The notes under the pieces: generated by a model
The model's input: the letters and a program-made list of their open reading frames with translations, nothing else
Told to the model about the DNA's origin: nothing
Database searches by the model: none
From: Syntrophaceae bacterium UBA3084
GTDB taxonomy: Bacteria; Desulfobacterota; Syntrophia; Syntrophales; UBA6807
DNA: 9,805 bases
Reading direction: 5' to 3'
Assembly (NCBI GenBank): GCA_002367335.1
Contig: DFBI01000177.1
Location: 2,158 to 11,962 of the forward strand
Position numbers and translations under genes: made by a program
In this document: positions 1 to 6,241 of the stretch, piece after piece
Position numbering within the stretch: position 1 is the stretch's first letter
Layout of the letters: every line of letters begins with the position of its first letter

Positions 1-572
1 TCGTATGGCGGCAGAAATTGATCTACCGGTTCCTGGTCAGGCACATCCACGGGTTCGTATGTGTGAGAAAGGAAAAATGCATCCAGAACCACCATTACAG
101 GCAGGTTTACCCATTCTCCCAGACGAAAGGCCTGGATGGTTGTATCAAGGACTTCCTGACCATTTTCACAATACAACTGTATCCAGCCTGTATCCCTTTG
201 AGCAAGACTGTCAGTCTGATCTGTCCAGATGTTCCAACCGGGACCAAGTGCTCTATTTACTTCTGCCATTACAATAGGGACTCTTGCACCAGTTGACCAG
301 TGCAGCAGCTCATGCATCAGGGCAAGACCTTGAGAAGAAGTGGCGGTAAAAGTACGCACACCCGTGGTTGCCGCTCCGATGAGAGTAGCCAGTGCCGAAT
401 GTTCGCTTTCGACGCGCAGAAAACGGGCATTCATGGTACCGTTTGCACAATACTCTGAAAGGAATTCCACAATGTGGGTCTGAGGTGTTATGGGATAAGC
501 GGAGATGACGTCAACCTTTGCCAGGCGCACCGCTTCAGCTACTGCCTGGCTTCCTTCCAAGACACGTTTCAT
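1..572 (-). CDS. porA: Pyruvate/2-oxoacid:ferredoxin oxidoreductase, alpha subunit (N-terminal 190 aa, cut by the window edge)
   Basis: This is the first half of the alpha subunit of a multi-subunit 2-oxoacid:ferredoxin oxidoreductase, the cytoplasmic enzyme that turns pyruvate (or a related 2-oxoacid) plus CoA into acyl-CoA, CO2 and reduced ferredoxin. I translated it from the complement. The N-terminal pyrimidine-binding-type domain is clear: GSQAVAEAV (7-15), the family motif YPITPQ (26-31), ESEHSA (55-60), TSSQGLALM (78-86) and a GPGWNIWTDQTDS..RDTG segment (110-129). Family members are usually near 380-400 aa, so about half is missing. The ATG at 572-570 overlaps the TGA of the upstream flavoprotein gene as ATGA, and a strong GGAGG lies inside the end of that gene, so translation is probably coupled. 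Pyruvate is the likely substrate given the nearby cstA-type gene, but the sequence alone does not exclude another 2-oxoacid. Confidence 0.93.
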   Translation of the reverse strand, partial: MKRVLEGSQAVAEAVRLAKVDVISAYPITPQTHIVEFLSEYCANGTMNARFLRVESEHSALATLIGAATTGVRTFTATSSQGLALMHELLHWSTGARVPIVMAEVNRALGPGWNIWTDQTDSLAQRDTGWIQLYCENGQEVLDTTIQAFRLGEWVNLPVMVVLDAFFLSHTYEPVDVPDQEPVDQFLPPY

Positions 573-2326
573 TGATTTTCCTCCTTCAGAACCATGGCAT
601 TGCGGGGACATTCCACCACACATACGCCACACCCCTTGCAGTAGTCATAATTGATGTGCCGCCCCTGGGGACCATCATCCCTGATGATTGCTAAATCCGG
701 ACAGAAAAAATAACAATTGTCACACTGGTTACAGAGACCGCAATTGAAACAGCGCCCGGCCTCTTTCATTGCCGAATTGGCCGAAATTTTCAGATCTATC
801 TCACCAAAAGTTTTCAACCGTTCCTCGATTAAAAGCCGGGGCTGGGAAACTCTTGAAACCATTTGAAAATAATCCGTATTGATTTCATCATATACGACAA
901 CATGATGGGTCCTGTCACAGCGTGGTCCTTCCATATACACTTCCATTGACAGTGAAGATCCCTCTCCAACTGTGCAAGTTTCAAGTCTGGATTCGATGGC
1001 ATCAAATCCTTCCCGAAAAAGGACATCCAGGGCTATGGCGGCTTCTTTTCCCGAAGCTACCGCATGAACGACACTTTTCGTTTTATTCGTGAGATCTCCA
1101 CCAAATACAAGTACACCCCCCTTAGAGTTTTGAACCAGCACAGAATTGCTGAGAGTTATAATATTTTCATTCTTGTCAGGTGGATTATACCAGGACTCGG
1201 CCGCTTCCTCACCGATTGCTTTGAATATTTTCCTGACTGTAATTTCCTCGGTTTTACCACCTTCAGGTTCTATGGCGGCCCGTCCATCTATATCTTTTCC
1301 GGCAACTTTCATGAGTTGTACTGTCAGAGTGTACTCATTACCATTTGACTCTACTTTTGCAGGCGCCAGAAGTTCCCTGATTTCAACTCCTTCCTCAAGA
1401 GCCATCTGTATTTCCTGGTCAAAAGCAGGCATATCCTGTCGGCGGCGACGATAAACAATAAGGGATTTACCCCCCAGTCTTACAACATTGCGGGCAACAT
1501 CAACGGCTGTGTTACCTCCTCCGATCACTGCAACCGGGCCGTCGAATGAAGGTTTTTCTCCCTGGCGGATTTTTCCTAAAAACTCAAGACCATTTTCGAC
1601 CCCTTCGATATCTTCCCCGGGAATATTCAGCCTGCGTGTACTGGAATGACCACAACCCATGAATATGGCGCTGTAATCACCGCGCGCCTTTTTTAGAAAA
1701 TCCTGTGAAATGTGTTTCCCTGTGTGGATATGGACACCCAGATTCTCAATTCGCGCAATCTCACTTCTGAGAACCGAAACGGGGAGGCGATAAAGAGGTA
1801 TTCCCCAGCGAAGGATTCCTCCCGCTTCAGGCATCGACTCAAAAACATCACATGTATAACCGAGAAGCGTGAGGAAATAGGCCGCAGCGAGACCACTGGG
1901 ACCGGCTCCGATAACAGCAATTTTCTCTTTTCTGGAAGAAAGTTTGTCAAGAGAAGGATTAAATTCATTTCGCATGGCGGTATCAGCGAGAAAACGCTCA
2001 ATACTGTGAATAGCAACGGGGTCATCAAACTCTCCCCTGTTACATTTCCCCTCGCAAGGATGAAAACAGACACGCCCACACACGGCAGGAAAAGGATTTT
2101 CTTTAAGTATCGTTTCCCAGGCTTCCTTGAACATTCCCTGGGTCATCAGCATTTCAACTCGTCCGACATCCTCACCGGCAGGACAGGCAGCGCTGCATGG
2201 CGCTGTTTTTTCCTCATAACAAGGTTTAAGAAAACGCCATGAACCTGTCAAGTTGTTTTCTGTTGACATACTGGAGCGCGGGAACAACAATGGAACTACA
2301 CTTTCTGAATCTTTTTTCTCTGCCAT
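569..2326 (-). CDS. GltD-like FAD/NAD(P) oxidoreductase fused to a C-terminal 2[4Fe-4S] ferredoxin domain (Por-associated electron-transfer subunit)
   Basis: A 585-aa cytoplasmic flavoprotein that probably moves electrons between NAD(P)H and ferredoxin for the adjacent Por enzyme, also filling the place of the small PorD ferredoxin subunit. Domains in order: an N-terminal Fe-S domain as in glutamate synthase small subunits (Cys36, 44, 48, then 83, 87, 91, 95); an FAD Rossmann motif GAGPSG (140-145) with an acidic residue at Glu163; an NAD(P) motif GGGNTAVDVAR (269-279) followed by YRRRRQDMPA (292-301); the late FAD-contact segment FGGDLT (408-413); and a ferredoxin tail with CxxCxxCxxxCP twice (532/535/538/542 and 563/566/569/573), preceded by two further cysteines (526, 529). 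The start at 2326 has GAGGG 7 nt upstream. No glutamate synthase large subunit is nearby, so a true GltD role is unlikely. NADH versus NADPH preference and reaction direction cannot be read with certainty. Confidence 0.88.
   Translation of the reverse strand: MAEKKDSESVVPLLFPRSSMSTENNLTGSWRFLKPCYEEKTAPCSAACPAGEDVGRVEMLMTQGMFKEAWETILKENPFPAVCGRVCFHPCEGKCNRGEFDDPVAIHSIERFLADTAMRNEFNPSLDKLSSRKEKIAVIGAGPSGLAAAYFLTLLGYTCDVFESMPEAGGILRWGIPLYRLPVSVLRSEIARIENLGVHIHTGKHISQDFLKKARGDYSAIFMGCGHSSTRRLNIPGEDIEGVENGLEFLGKIRQGEKPSFDGPVAVIGGGNTAVDVARNVVRLGGKSLIVYRRRRQDMPAFDQEIQMALEEGVEIRELLAPAKVESNGNEYTLTVQLMKVAGKDIDGRAAIEPEGGKTEEITVRKIFKAIGEEAAESWYNPPDKNENIITLSNSVLVQNSKGGVLVFGGDLTNKTKSVVHAVASGKEAAIALDVLFREGFDAIESRLETCTVGEGSSLSMEVYMEGPRCDRTHHVVVYDEINTDYFQMVSRVSQPRLLIEERLKTFGEIDLKISANSAMKEAGRCFNCGLCNQCDNCYFFCPDLAIIRDDGPQGRHINYDYCKGCGVCVVECPRNAMVLKEENQ
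573..587 (-). promoter_or_regulatory. Ribosome binding site of porA inside the preceding gene
   Basis: Reading the minus strand, GAAGGAGG (587-580) stands 7 nt before the ATG at 572. It fixes the porA start and lies within the last codons of the flavoprotein gene, supporting translational coupling through the ATGA overlap. Confidence 0.8.
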
Positions 2327-2333
2327 TTTTCAT

Positions 2334-2338
2334 CCCTC
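2334..2338 (-). promoter_or_regulatory. Ribosome binding site of the GltD-like/ferredoxin gene
   Basis: On the minus strand GAGGG lies 7 nt before the ATG at 2326. This supports the longer start over the internal Met20. Confidence 0.6.
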
Positions 2339-2377
2339 AATCGAATGTTGTTTGTCTGGTCGCTCTTCGTACGATTT

Positions 2378-2496
2378 AAAATACGAGATTAGAAGCACGG
2401 AAGCCGAAACAAATTCGAATGAACAAAATTACAAAATCCAAAACAAAGAAAGTTTTGAACATTTGCTATTTAAATTTCAGATTTGTTTCGTATTTC
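2378..2496. repeat. AT-rich inverted-repeat element between porG and the flavoprotein gene
   Basis: The 183-bp gap 2327-2509 holds no gene but contains an AT-rich palindromic element. CGAAACAAAT (2405-2414) is repeated inverted as ATTTGTTTCG (2481-2490), and AAATACG (2379-2385) is matched by CGTATTT (2489-2495). The arms surround a low-complexity core rich in AAAATTAC/AAAATCC words. Its base composition differs sharply from the flanking genes. The style (TTCGAAT, TTTGTTTCG, GGATTTTG words) resembles dispersed intergenic repeats that I recall from deltaproteobacterial and related genomes. I see only one copy here, so its status as a multi-copy element is an inference. The boundaries are approximate. 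Confidence 0.55.
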
Positions 2497-2509
2497 AACA
2501 TCAATAATT

Positions 2510-3094
2510 TTATGCCTCGGCTACATCCTTCTTTTTAATTAATCCAATGAGTTGTACCTCGTCATACGCATCCCCCGCAGCTTTAATATTTCCTTCCACC
2601 TCCGCAGGAACTTCTTCTCTGATAGCTACCTCAACCGCATCCATCGAGGGCATATTAAACACGCGCGCAAAGGCTCCGATCATTGGTGTATTGACAATTG
2701 GATGGGTGCGGGTACCCAAATGGTTTCTCAGAGCAATTCTGTTGGCATCCACAAAAGCAAGTTTAAAGCCTGCAAAGGGGGCCAAATCATCAGGAGAAAC
2801 CGGACTGTTAATGATAATCCATCCTCCGGGTTTAAGTCCTCTGGTAACATCAATGTTCTGGAGTAGTGTACAATCCTGCACCACAACATGGTCGGGATTG
2901 TAAACATTTGTCCTTATCAGAATGTTTTCCTTGTCAAAACGCACATAGGCTTCAACGGGTGCTCCCCTTCTTTCTACCCCAAAGACCGGGAAGCTCTGGA
3001 CCTGATAACCTGCCTGGAATAAAGCCTTTGCCAATAAAATCGAGGCTATGACGGTTCCTTGTCCACCTCGACCATGGAAACGGATCTCAATCAT
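2510..3094 (-). CDS. porG: Pyruvate/2-oxoacid:ferredoxin oxidoreductase, gamma subunit
   Basis: A 194-aa gamma subunit of the 2-oxoacid:ferredoxin oxidoreductase complex, a cytoplasmic domain that helps bind CoA and hold the alpha/beta pair. The N-terminal signature GRGGQG is at 8-13, followed by SFPVFGVERRGAPVEAYVR (34-52) and the late motif NTPMIGAFARV (135-145), all typical of the family, and the length is normal for a stand-alone PorG. The ATG at 3094 has a good AGGAG 5 nt upstream. It lies between the cupin regulator (57-nt gap) and the GltD-like flavoprotein (183-nt gap filled by an AT-rich repeat), in the order gamma, flavoprotein, alpha. The same family serves pyruvate, 2-oxoglutarate and branched-chain 2-oxoacids, so the pyruvate assignment rests on context. 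Confidence 0.92.
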   Translation of the reverse strand: MIEIRFHGRGGQGTVIASILLAKALFQAGYQVQSFPVFGVERRGAPVEAYVRFDKENILIRTNVYNPDHVVVQDCTLLQNIDVTRGLKPGGWIIINSPVSPDDLAPFAGFKLAFVDANRIALRNHLGTRTHPIVNTPMIGAFARVFNMPSMDAVEVAIREEVPAEVEGNIKAAGDAYDEVQLIGLIKKKDVAEA

Positions 3095-3116
3095 GCCAAC
3101 TCCTTTCTTCCTTACA

Positions 3117-3146
3117 GTTCCCTCTCTCCTGGAGGGAGAGGGGAAA
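3117..3146. repeat. CT/GA-rich hairpin between the regulator and porG
   Basis: CCCTCTC (3120-3126) pairs with GAGAGGG (3136-3142), extended inward by a GU and a CG pair around a 5-nt CTGGA loop. It fills much of the 57-nt gap between the regulator stop and the porG start. No T-run follows on either strand, so it is not a standard intrinsic terminator. Similar CTCTCC..GGAGAG hairpins occur as dispersed repeats in many bacteria. It could be one of these, or an intercistronic RNA-stability element. Confidence 0.5.
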
Positions 3147-3151
3147 CGGTT

Positions 3152-3757
3152 CTATCCTTTAGCCCAAACTACGACGATTGCCCTGGCCGGTTGGTCAGTT
3201 AAAGAACGAAAACTGTGATTTATGTCTGACTCAAAATAGATGGTATCACCGGGATTGAGGATCTCTATCCTGTCGTCTGTACGAAATTCGAGTGTTTCTT
3301 CAAGGACATACAAAAACTCTTCACCTTCATGACTCATAAAAATCATGTCAGATGTATCCATGGGACGAAACTCGACGAGAAGGGGCTCCATGTGCTTATC
3401 AGGTTTTTTTGTCTCAAGGGTTTCGTAACTGTAGTCAACCTCTCCTTCGTGATGATGAGGCCGCCGTTCCAGCCTCATGCGCTCACCGCTTCTGGTAACA
3501 GATATCTTTTCACTGATGACCTCACCCTCAAAGAAATAGGCCATGCCCACCTTTAGAGCCTTGGACAGTTTCAGTAGTGTAGCTACGGGAGGGATAGTAT
3601 CTCCATCTTCTATTTCAGTCAAAACAGATTTAGAAAGCCCTGTCTTTGTAACCAGATCCTGCAATGTGTAATGCTTTTTTTGCCTGAGTTCCCTTACTTT
3701 ACTACCTATTTTGAGTTCATCGGCGACCGGTGTTCCCATATTTTTGTTTTCTATCAT
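3152..3757 (-). CDS. XRE-family transcriptional regulator with C-terminal cupin sensor domain
   Basis: A 201-aa cytoplasmic DNA-binding regulator. Residues about 16-75 form an XRE/Cro-type helix-turn-helix: KVRELRQKKHYTLQDLVTKT, then GLSKSVLTEIEDGDTIPPV and LLKLSKAL. Residues about 125-200 form a cupin_2 beta-barrel, with HEGEEFLYVLEE (143-154) as first motif and NPGDTIYFESDINHSF (168-183) as second; His143, Glu147 and His181 are candidate metal or ligand contacts. Length and architecture are normal for the family. The start at 3757 is supported by GAGGT 6 nt upstream. It is the first gene of the leftward por operon and is divergent from the cstA-type gene across a 386-bp control region, so it probably senses a small carboxylate or redox-linked signal and controls both units and itself. 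Ligand and sign of regulation are unknown. Confidence 0.9.
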   Translation of the reverse strand: MIENKNMGTPVADELKIGSKVRELRQKKHYTLQDLVTKTGLSKSVLTEIEDGDTIPPVATLLKLSKALKVGMAYFFEGEVISEKISVTRSGERMRLERRPHHHEGEVDYSYETLETKKPDKHMEPLLVEFRPMDTSDMIFMSHEGEEFLYVLEETLEFRTDDRIEILNPGDTIYFESDINHSFRSLTDQPARAIVVVWAKG

Positions 3758-3804
3758 TTTTGCACCTCAACGACAGTAGTTGATTTGAACATCTCTACTT
3801 ATTT

Positions 3805-3833
3805 TTACTAGGGCTCATATTATTATTTGTCAA
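3805..3833 (-). promoter_or_regulatory. Likely sigma70-type promoter for the regulator-por operon
   Basis: On the minus strand a perfect -35 TTGACA (3833-3828) is followed after 17 nt by a weak -10 TAGTAA (3810-3805), about 48 nt before the regulator ATG. An inverted pair GATTTGAA (3782-3789) and TTCAAATC (3842-3849) brackets it and could be an operator. This was found by eye only. Confidence 0.45.
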
Positions 3834-3882
3834 GAAAATATTTCAAATCCATCTCATTGATTTCGCAAAGAAGTAAAATTTA

Positions 3883-3894
3883 TGAAAATTTTCA
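3883..3894. promoter_or_regulatory. Perfect 12-bp palindrome TGAAAATTTTCA, candidate operator
   Basis: A perfect dyad sits midway in the divergent region, about 50 bp upstream of the putative cstA -35 and about 50 bp upstream of the opposite promoter's -35. XRE regulators bind as dimers to such short dyads. In AT-rich DNA a chance palindrome of this length is possible, so the role is a guess. Confidence 0.35.
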
Positions 3895-3944
3895 CCATTA
3901 TGTTTAATACCTGGAATAATCTCTATAAATTACATAAAAAATCA

Positions 3945-3973
3945 TTGACTTTGAATTTACAAAGGGGTATTTT
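3945..3973 (+). promoter_or_regulatory. Likely sigma70-type promoter for the cstA-type gene
   Basis: TTGACT (3945-3950) and TATTTT (3968-3973) are separated by exactly 17 nt. A second TTGACA (3975-3980) follows but has only a poor -10. Use of the first pair would give a 5' leader of roughly 160 nt. Confidence 0.45.
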
Positions 3974-4130
3974 TTTGACAAGTGTAGTAAAGTTGAAGCG
4001 TTAATCAAGTCATATTTGAGAAAAACCATAATTTATTTCACATCAACGAATTTTAAGATTGAATCAATTTTTAATTTTTTACAGGTGGGTGGTGAGTTTT
4101 TTATCCTAACTAATTTTTTAATCTTATAAA

Positions 4131-4138
4131 AAGGAGGT
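4131..4138 (+). promoter_or_regulatory. Strong Shine-Dalgarno of the cstA-type gene
   Basis: AAGGAGGT, a near-perfect anti-16S match, lies 5 nt before the ATG at 4144 and fixes the start. Confidence 0.85.
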
Positions 4139-4143
4139 AACGT

Positions 4144-5871
4144 ATGACAACACTAATTGTTATTATCGGTTTGTTAATTTTCCTGATTCTCTATTTTACG
4201 TACGGTAAAAAAATAGAAAAGGATGTTGTGAAGGCCTCAGATACTATAGAGGCGCCGTCCAAACGCCTCTATGACGGGGTAGATTATATCCCGGCAAGAA
4301 GAGCGGTCCTTTTCGGGCATCATTTTGCCTCAATTGCAGGCGCGGCTCCCATCATCGGCCCTGCATTGGCAATGTGCTGGGGCTGGGTTCCCGGTCTGCT
4401 CTGGGTATGGTTCGGCAACATCTTTATTGGCGCCGTTCACGATTACCTGGCGCTGATGGCATCGATCCGTTACGACGGCAAATCTATTCAGTTTGTTGCC
4501 TCAGACCTCATGGGTAAGAGAACTGGGACGGCATTCTACTGGATTGTTTTTTTCCTTCTCATACTGGTTGTGGGGGCCTTTGGAGCTATTGTTGGAGGAA
4601 TGTTCGTCAGAACCCCGGCCATCGCATCTGCATACGCGTGGAAAATATTAGCCGCCCTTATCCTAGGTGTATTGATGTACCGGGTGAAGATGAATTTCAG
4701 CCTGGCAACTATTATCGGGATAATTATGCTTATGCTTGCAATATGGCTGGGCACGATCACACCTATAAAACTGAGTTATATATCCTGGATGTGGATAATC
4801 TTTTTCTATATCATCATCGCCGCCGCTATTCCCGTTAATGTTCTATTGCAGCCGAGAGATTACCTGAACTCCTGGCTTTTGTATTTTGGATTGCTGATAG
4901 GTTTTCTCGCCGCCATATTTGCGTTCAAGGGATTTGAAGTTCCTGCATTTTCAAGTTTTTCACCGGTTCTGTTAGGTGGAAAAGCAACGCCATTCTGGCC
5001 CGCGATTCCTCTCATCATTGCCTGCGGGTCCCTTTCCGGGTTTCACTCTCTCGTTGCTTCCGGAACAACATCGAAACAAATCGAAAAGGAGAGCGATGCA
5101 TTGTTTATTGGTTATGGTGCCATGTTTACGGAAGGTTTCCTGTCCACTATCGTTATCGTAGCCATAGCCGGCTTTGGATACACGGCCCTTAAGAACGCAG
5201 GTGTGAGTGCAGACATGCTGAATCCGGGCAACTGGGGTGCTATGTTCACCAAAGCCTCTGCATCTGTTAAATTATCCAAGGCAAACCTCTTTGTTCAATC
5301 CTATTCCGACATGGTTGCTGCAACCTGGCTTGGTTTCATTCCAGCTATATATGTCAAGGTCATCGCCGGCATGTGGGTTGCTTCTTTTGCCATGACCACA
5401 CTGGACACAACCAACCGGTTGGCACGTTACTGCATATCTGAAATGGCTATTCCTCTCAAAGACAAAGCTACGTGGCTTTACAATGCTCTAACCAACCGCT
5501 GGGTTGCTTCTATAATCCCGGCGGCCATAGGAATCTGGCTGGCCGCAACTGGAAACTGGCTGATTATCTGGGGTTCTTTCGGAGCGGCAAACCAGTTGAT
5601 CGCTTCTATTGCCCTTATGACCGGCGCGGCTTTTGTCGCCAAGAAACTCAAATCATCATTTTCCAGTGTTGCTGTTATCCCGGCCTGGATCCTCTGGGTT
5701 ACTGTAACTTCCGCTATTATCTGGTTCATGATTGTTGTTCAGCCAGGCGCCATAGCAGCCAAACCCGGCCCGGGATGGACTGTCATGGTTATTCTGGCGA
5801 TAATGTTGATCCTGAATTTTGTATTTATTGTGGATTTCGTCAAGTCAGGCAAATCAGGCAAAGCAGAATGA
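4144..5871 (+). CDS. cstA: CstA-family transporter (carbon starvation protein; probable pyruvate or peptide permease)
   Basis: A 575-aa polytopic inner-membrane protein of the CstA family. Characterised relatives (E. coli CstA and BtsT/YjiY) take up pyruvate, with peptides also reported. After one N-terminal membrane helix (3-20) comes the hallmark CstA_N segment: PARRAVLFGHHFASIAGAAP (50-69), then WGWVPGLLWVW (79-89) and GNIFIGAVHDY (91-101). The central motif GFHSLVASGTTSKQ (299-312) and the late TTLDTTNRLARY (418-429) are also family-typical. Most of the rest is hydrophobic helices. It is shorter than the roughly 700-aa E. coli proteins and matches the compact form of the family. It is divergent from the cupin regulator and Por operon, which favours pyruvate as substrate, an inference from context. 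A GC-rich hairpin follows it. Family assignment is firm; substrate is not. Confidence 0.93.
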   Translation: MTTLIVIIGLLIFLILYFTYGKKIEKDVVKASDTIEAPSKRLYDGVDYIPARRAVLFGHHFASIAGAAPIIGPALAMCWGWVPGLLWVWFGNIFIGAVHDYLALMASIRYDGKSIQFVASDLMGKRTGTAFYWIVFFLLILVVGAFGAIVGGMFVRTPAIASAYAWKILAALILGVLMYRVKMNFSLATIIGIIMLMLAIWLGTITPIKLSYISWMWIIFFYIIIAAAIPVNVLLQPRDYLNSWLLYFGLLIGFLAAIFAFKGFEVPAFSSFSPVLLGGKATPFWPAIPLIIACGSLSGFHSLVASGTTSKQIEKESDALFIGYGAMFTEGFLSTIVIVAIAGFGYTALKNAGVSADMLNPGNWGAMFTKASASVKLSKANLFVQSYSDMVAATWLGFIPAIYVKVIAGMWVASFAMTTLDTTNRLARYCISEMAIPLKDKATWLYNALTNRWVASIIPAAIGIWLAATGNWLIIWGSFGAANQLIASIALMTGAAFVAKKLKSSFSSVAVIPAWILWVTVTSAIIWFMIVVQPGAIAAKPGPGWTVMVILAIMLILNFVFIVDFVKSGKSGKAE

Positions 5872-5896
5872 TTTGTTTGACAGTTTAACCTTTGTT

Positions 5897-5926
5897 GCCG
5901 GCGCGCAGGACTGGCCGCGCGCCGGC
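5897..5926 (+). terminator. GC-rich 10-bp hairpin after cstA (terminator-like, without a U-tract)
   Basis: GCCGGCGCGC (5897-5906) and GCGCGCCGGC (5917-5926) form a perfect all-GC stem with a 10-nt loop, 25 nt after the cstA stop. The bases that follow (TCTCAATC) are not a T-run, so termination may be partial or factor-assisted, or the hairpin may protect the cstA mRNA 3' end. It separates cstA from the next cassette. Confidence 0.55.
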
Positions 5927-5959
5927 TCTCAATCAATATTCACCCAAGAAGCTATCCTG

Positions 5960-6241
5960 ATGGGTTTTTCGATTTTAGAATTTATTCAACGAATTTTTTC
6001 TGATTTTCATGCCATGCATCGTGAAGATGCGGTTGCTCTTACGGTTGTGGAAGCACAGGAACTCGAAAATATTTTTGCACTTCTGCTTCTGGGGTCTTTT
6101 GTCGGCTTTCCTTCGCCACCTACATTTCTGGCTGTCGAGCTTTTGCCATTCATGGAAAGGGAATTTAAGATATTAAACCAGAGGGCCGAGGACGCTGGTG
6201 ACATGTTAGCGGAAATGTGCGGAACAATAGGTATCGATTAA
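5960..6241 (+). CDS. Small protein of unknown function preceding the ArsA/Get3-like ATPase
   Basis: A 93-aa protein that I do not recognise. The N-terminal part (1-36) is amphipathic and carries FHAMHRED (16-23), with two histidines and acidic residues, then EAQELEN (31-37). A hydrophobic stretch (38-64) contains LLLLGSFVGFPSPPTFLAVELLP, broken by Gly and Pro, so it could be a buried helical hairpin, a membrane-associated segment or a protein-binding face. The C-terminal part is charged and helical. I chose the ATG at 5960, which has a partial AAGAAG 8 nt upstream; the frame stays open back to 5819, but that would overlap cstA and run through the hairpin. Its TAA is followed at once by the ATG of the ATPase (TAAATG), so the two are almost certainly co-translated and probably work together. 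No function is claimed. Confidence 0.75.
   Translation: MGFSILEFIQRIFSDFHAMHREDAVALTVVEAQELENIFALLLLGSFVGFPSPPTFLAVELLPFMEREFKILNQRAEDAGDMLAEMCGTIGID

Larger units (their letters stand above)
3758..4143. promoter_or_regulatory. AT-rich divergent control region between the regulator-por operon and cstA-type gene
   Basis: These 386 bp contain no credible gene. They are markedly richer in A+T than the flanking genes and carry outward-facing promoter-like pairs on both strands, a 12-bp perfect palindrome at 3883-3894, and a long untranslated leader in front of the cstA-type gene. The leader has a 7-bp inverted pair TAAGATT (4054-4060) and AATCTTA (4120-4126) ending just before the ribosome binding site. 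This is the natural place for operator sites of the XRE-cupin protein. Confidence 0.6.

Noticed and set aside
1..296. Plus-strand open frames at the left end
   Set aside because: They are antisense to porA, whose translated motifs (YPITPQ, ESEHSA) are unmistakable on the minus strand.
1712..2242. Long plus-strand open frame (176 codons) opposite the flavoprotein gene
   Set aside because: It lies wholly antisense to a gene with clear FAD and Fe-S motifs, has no good ribosome binding site and its translation shows no domain-like pattern.
569..2326. Glutamate synthase small subunit (gltD) label
   Set aside because: There is no large subunit nearby, and the C-terminal ferredoxin domain and Por gene context argue for a different electron-transfer role.
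5819..5959. Upstream extension of the 93-aa gene
   Set aside because: The extension would overlap the end of cstA and run through the GC hairpin; the ATG at 5960 gives a compact protein with at least a partial ribosome binding site.
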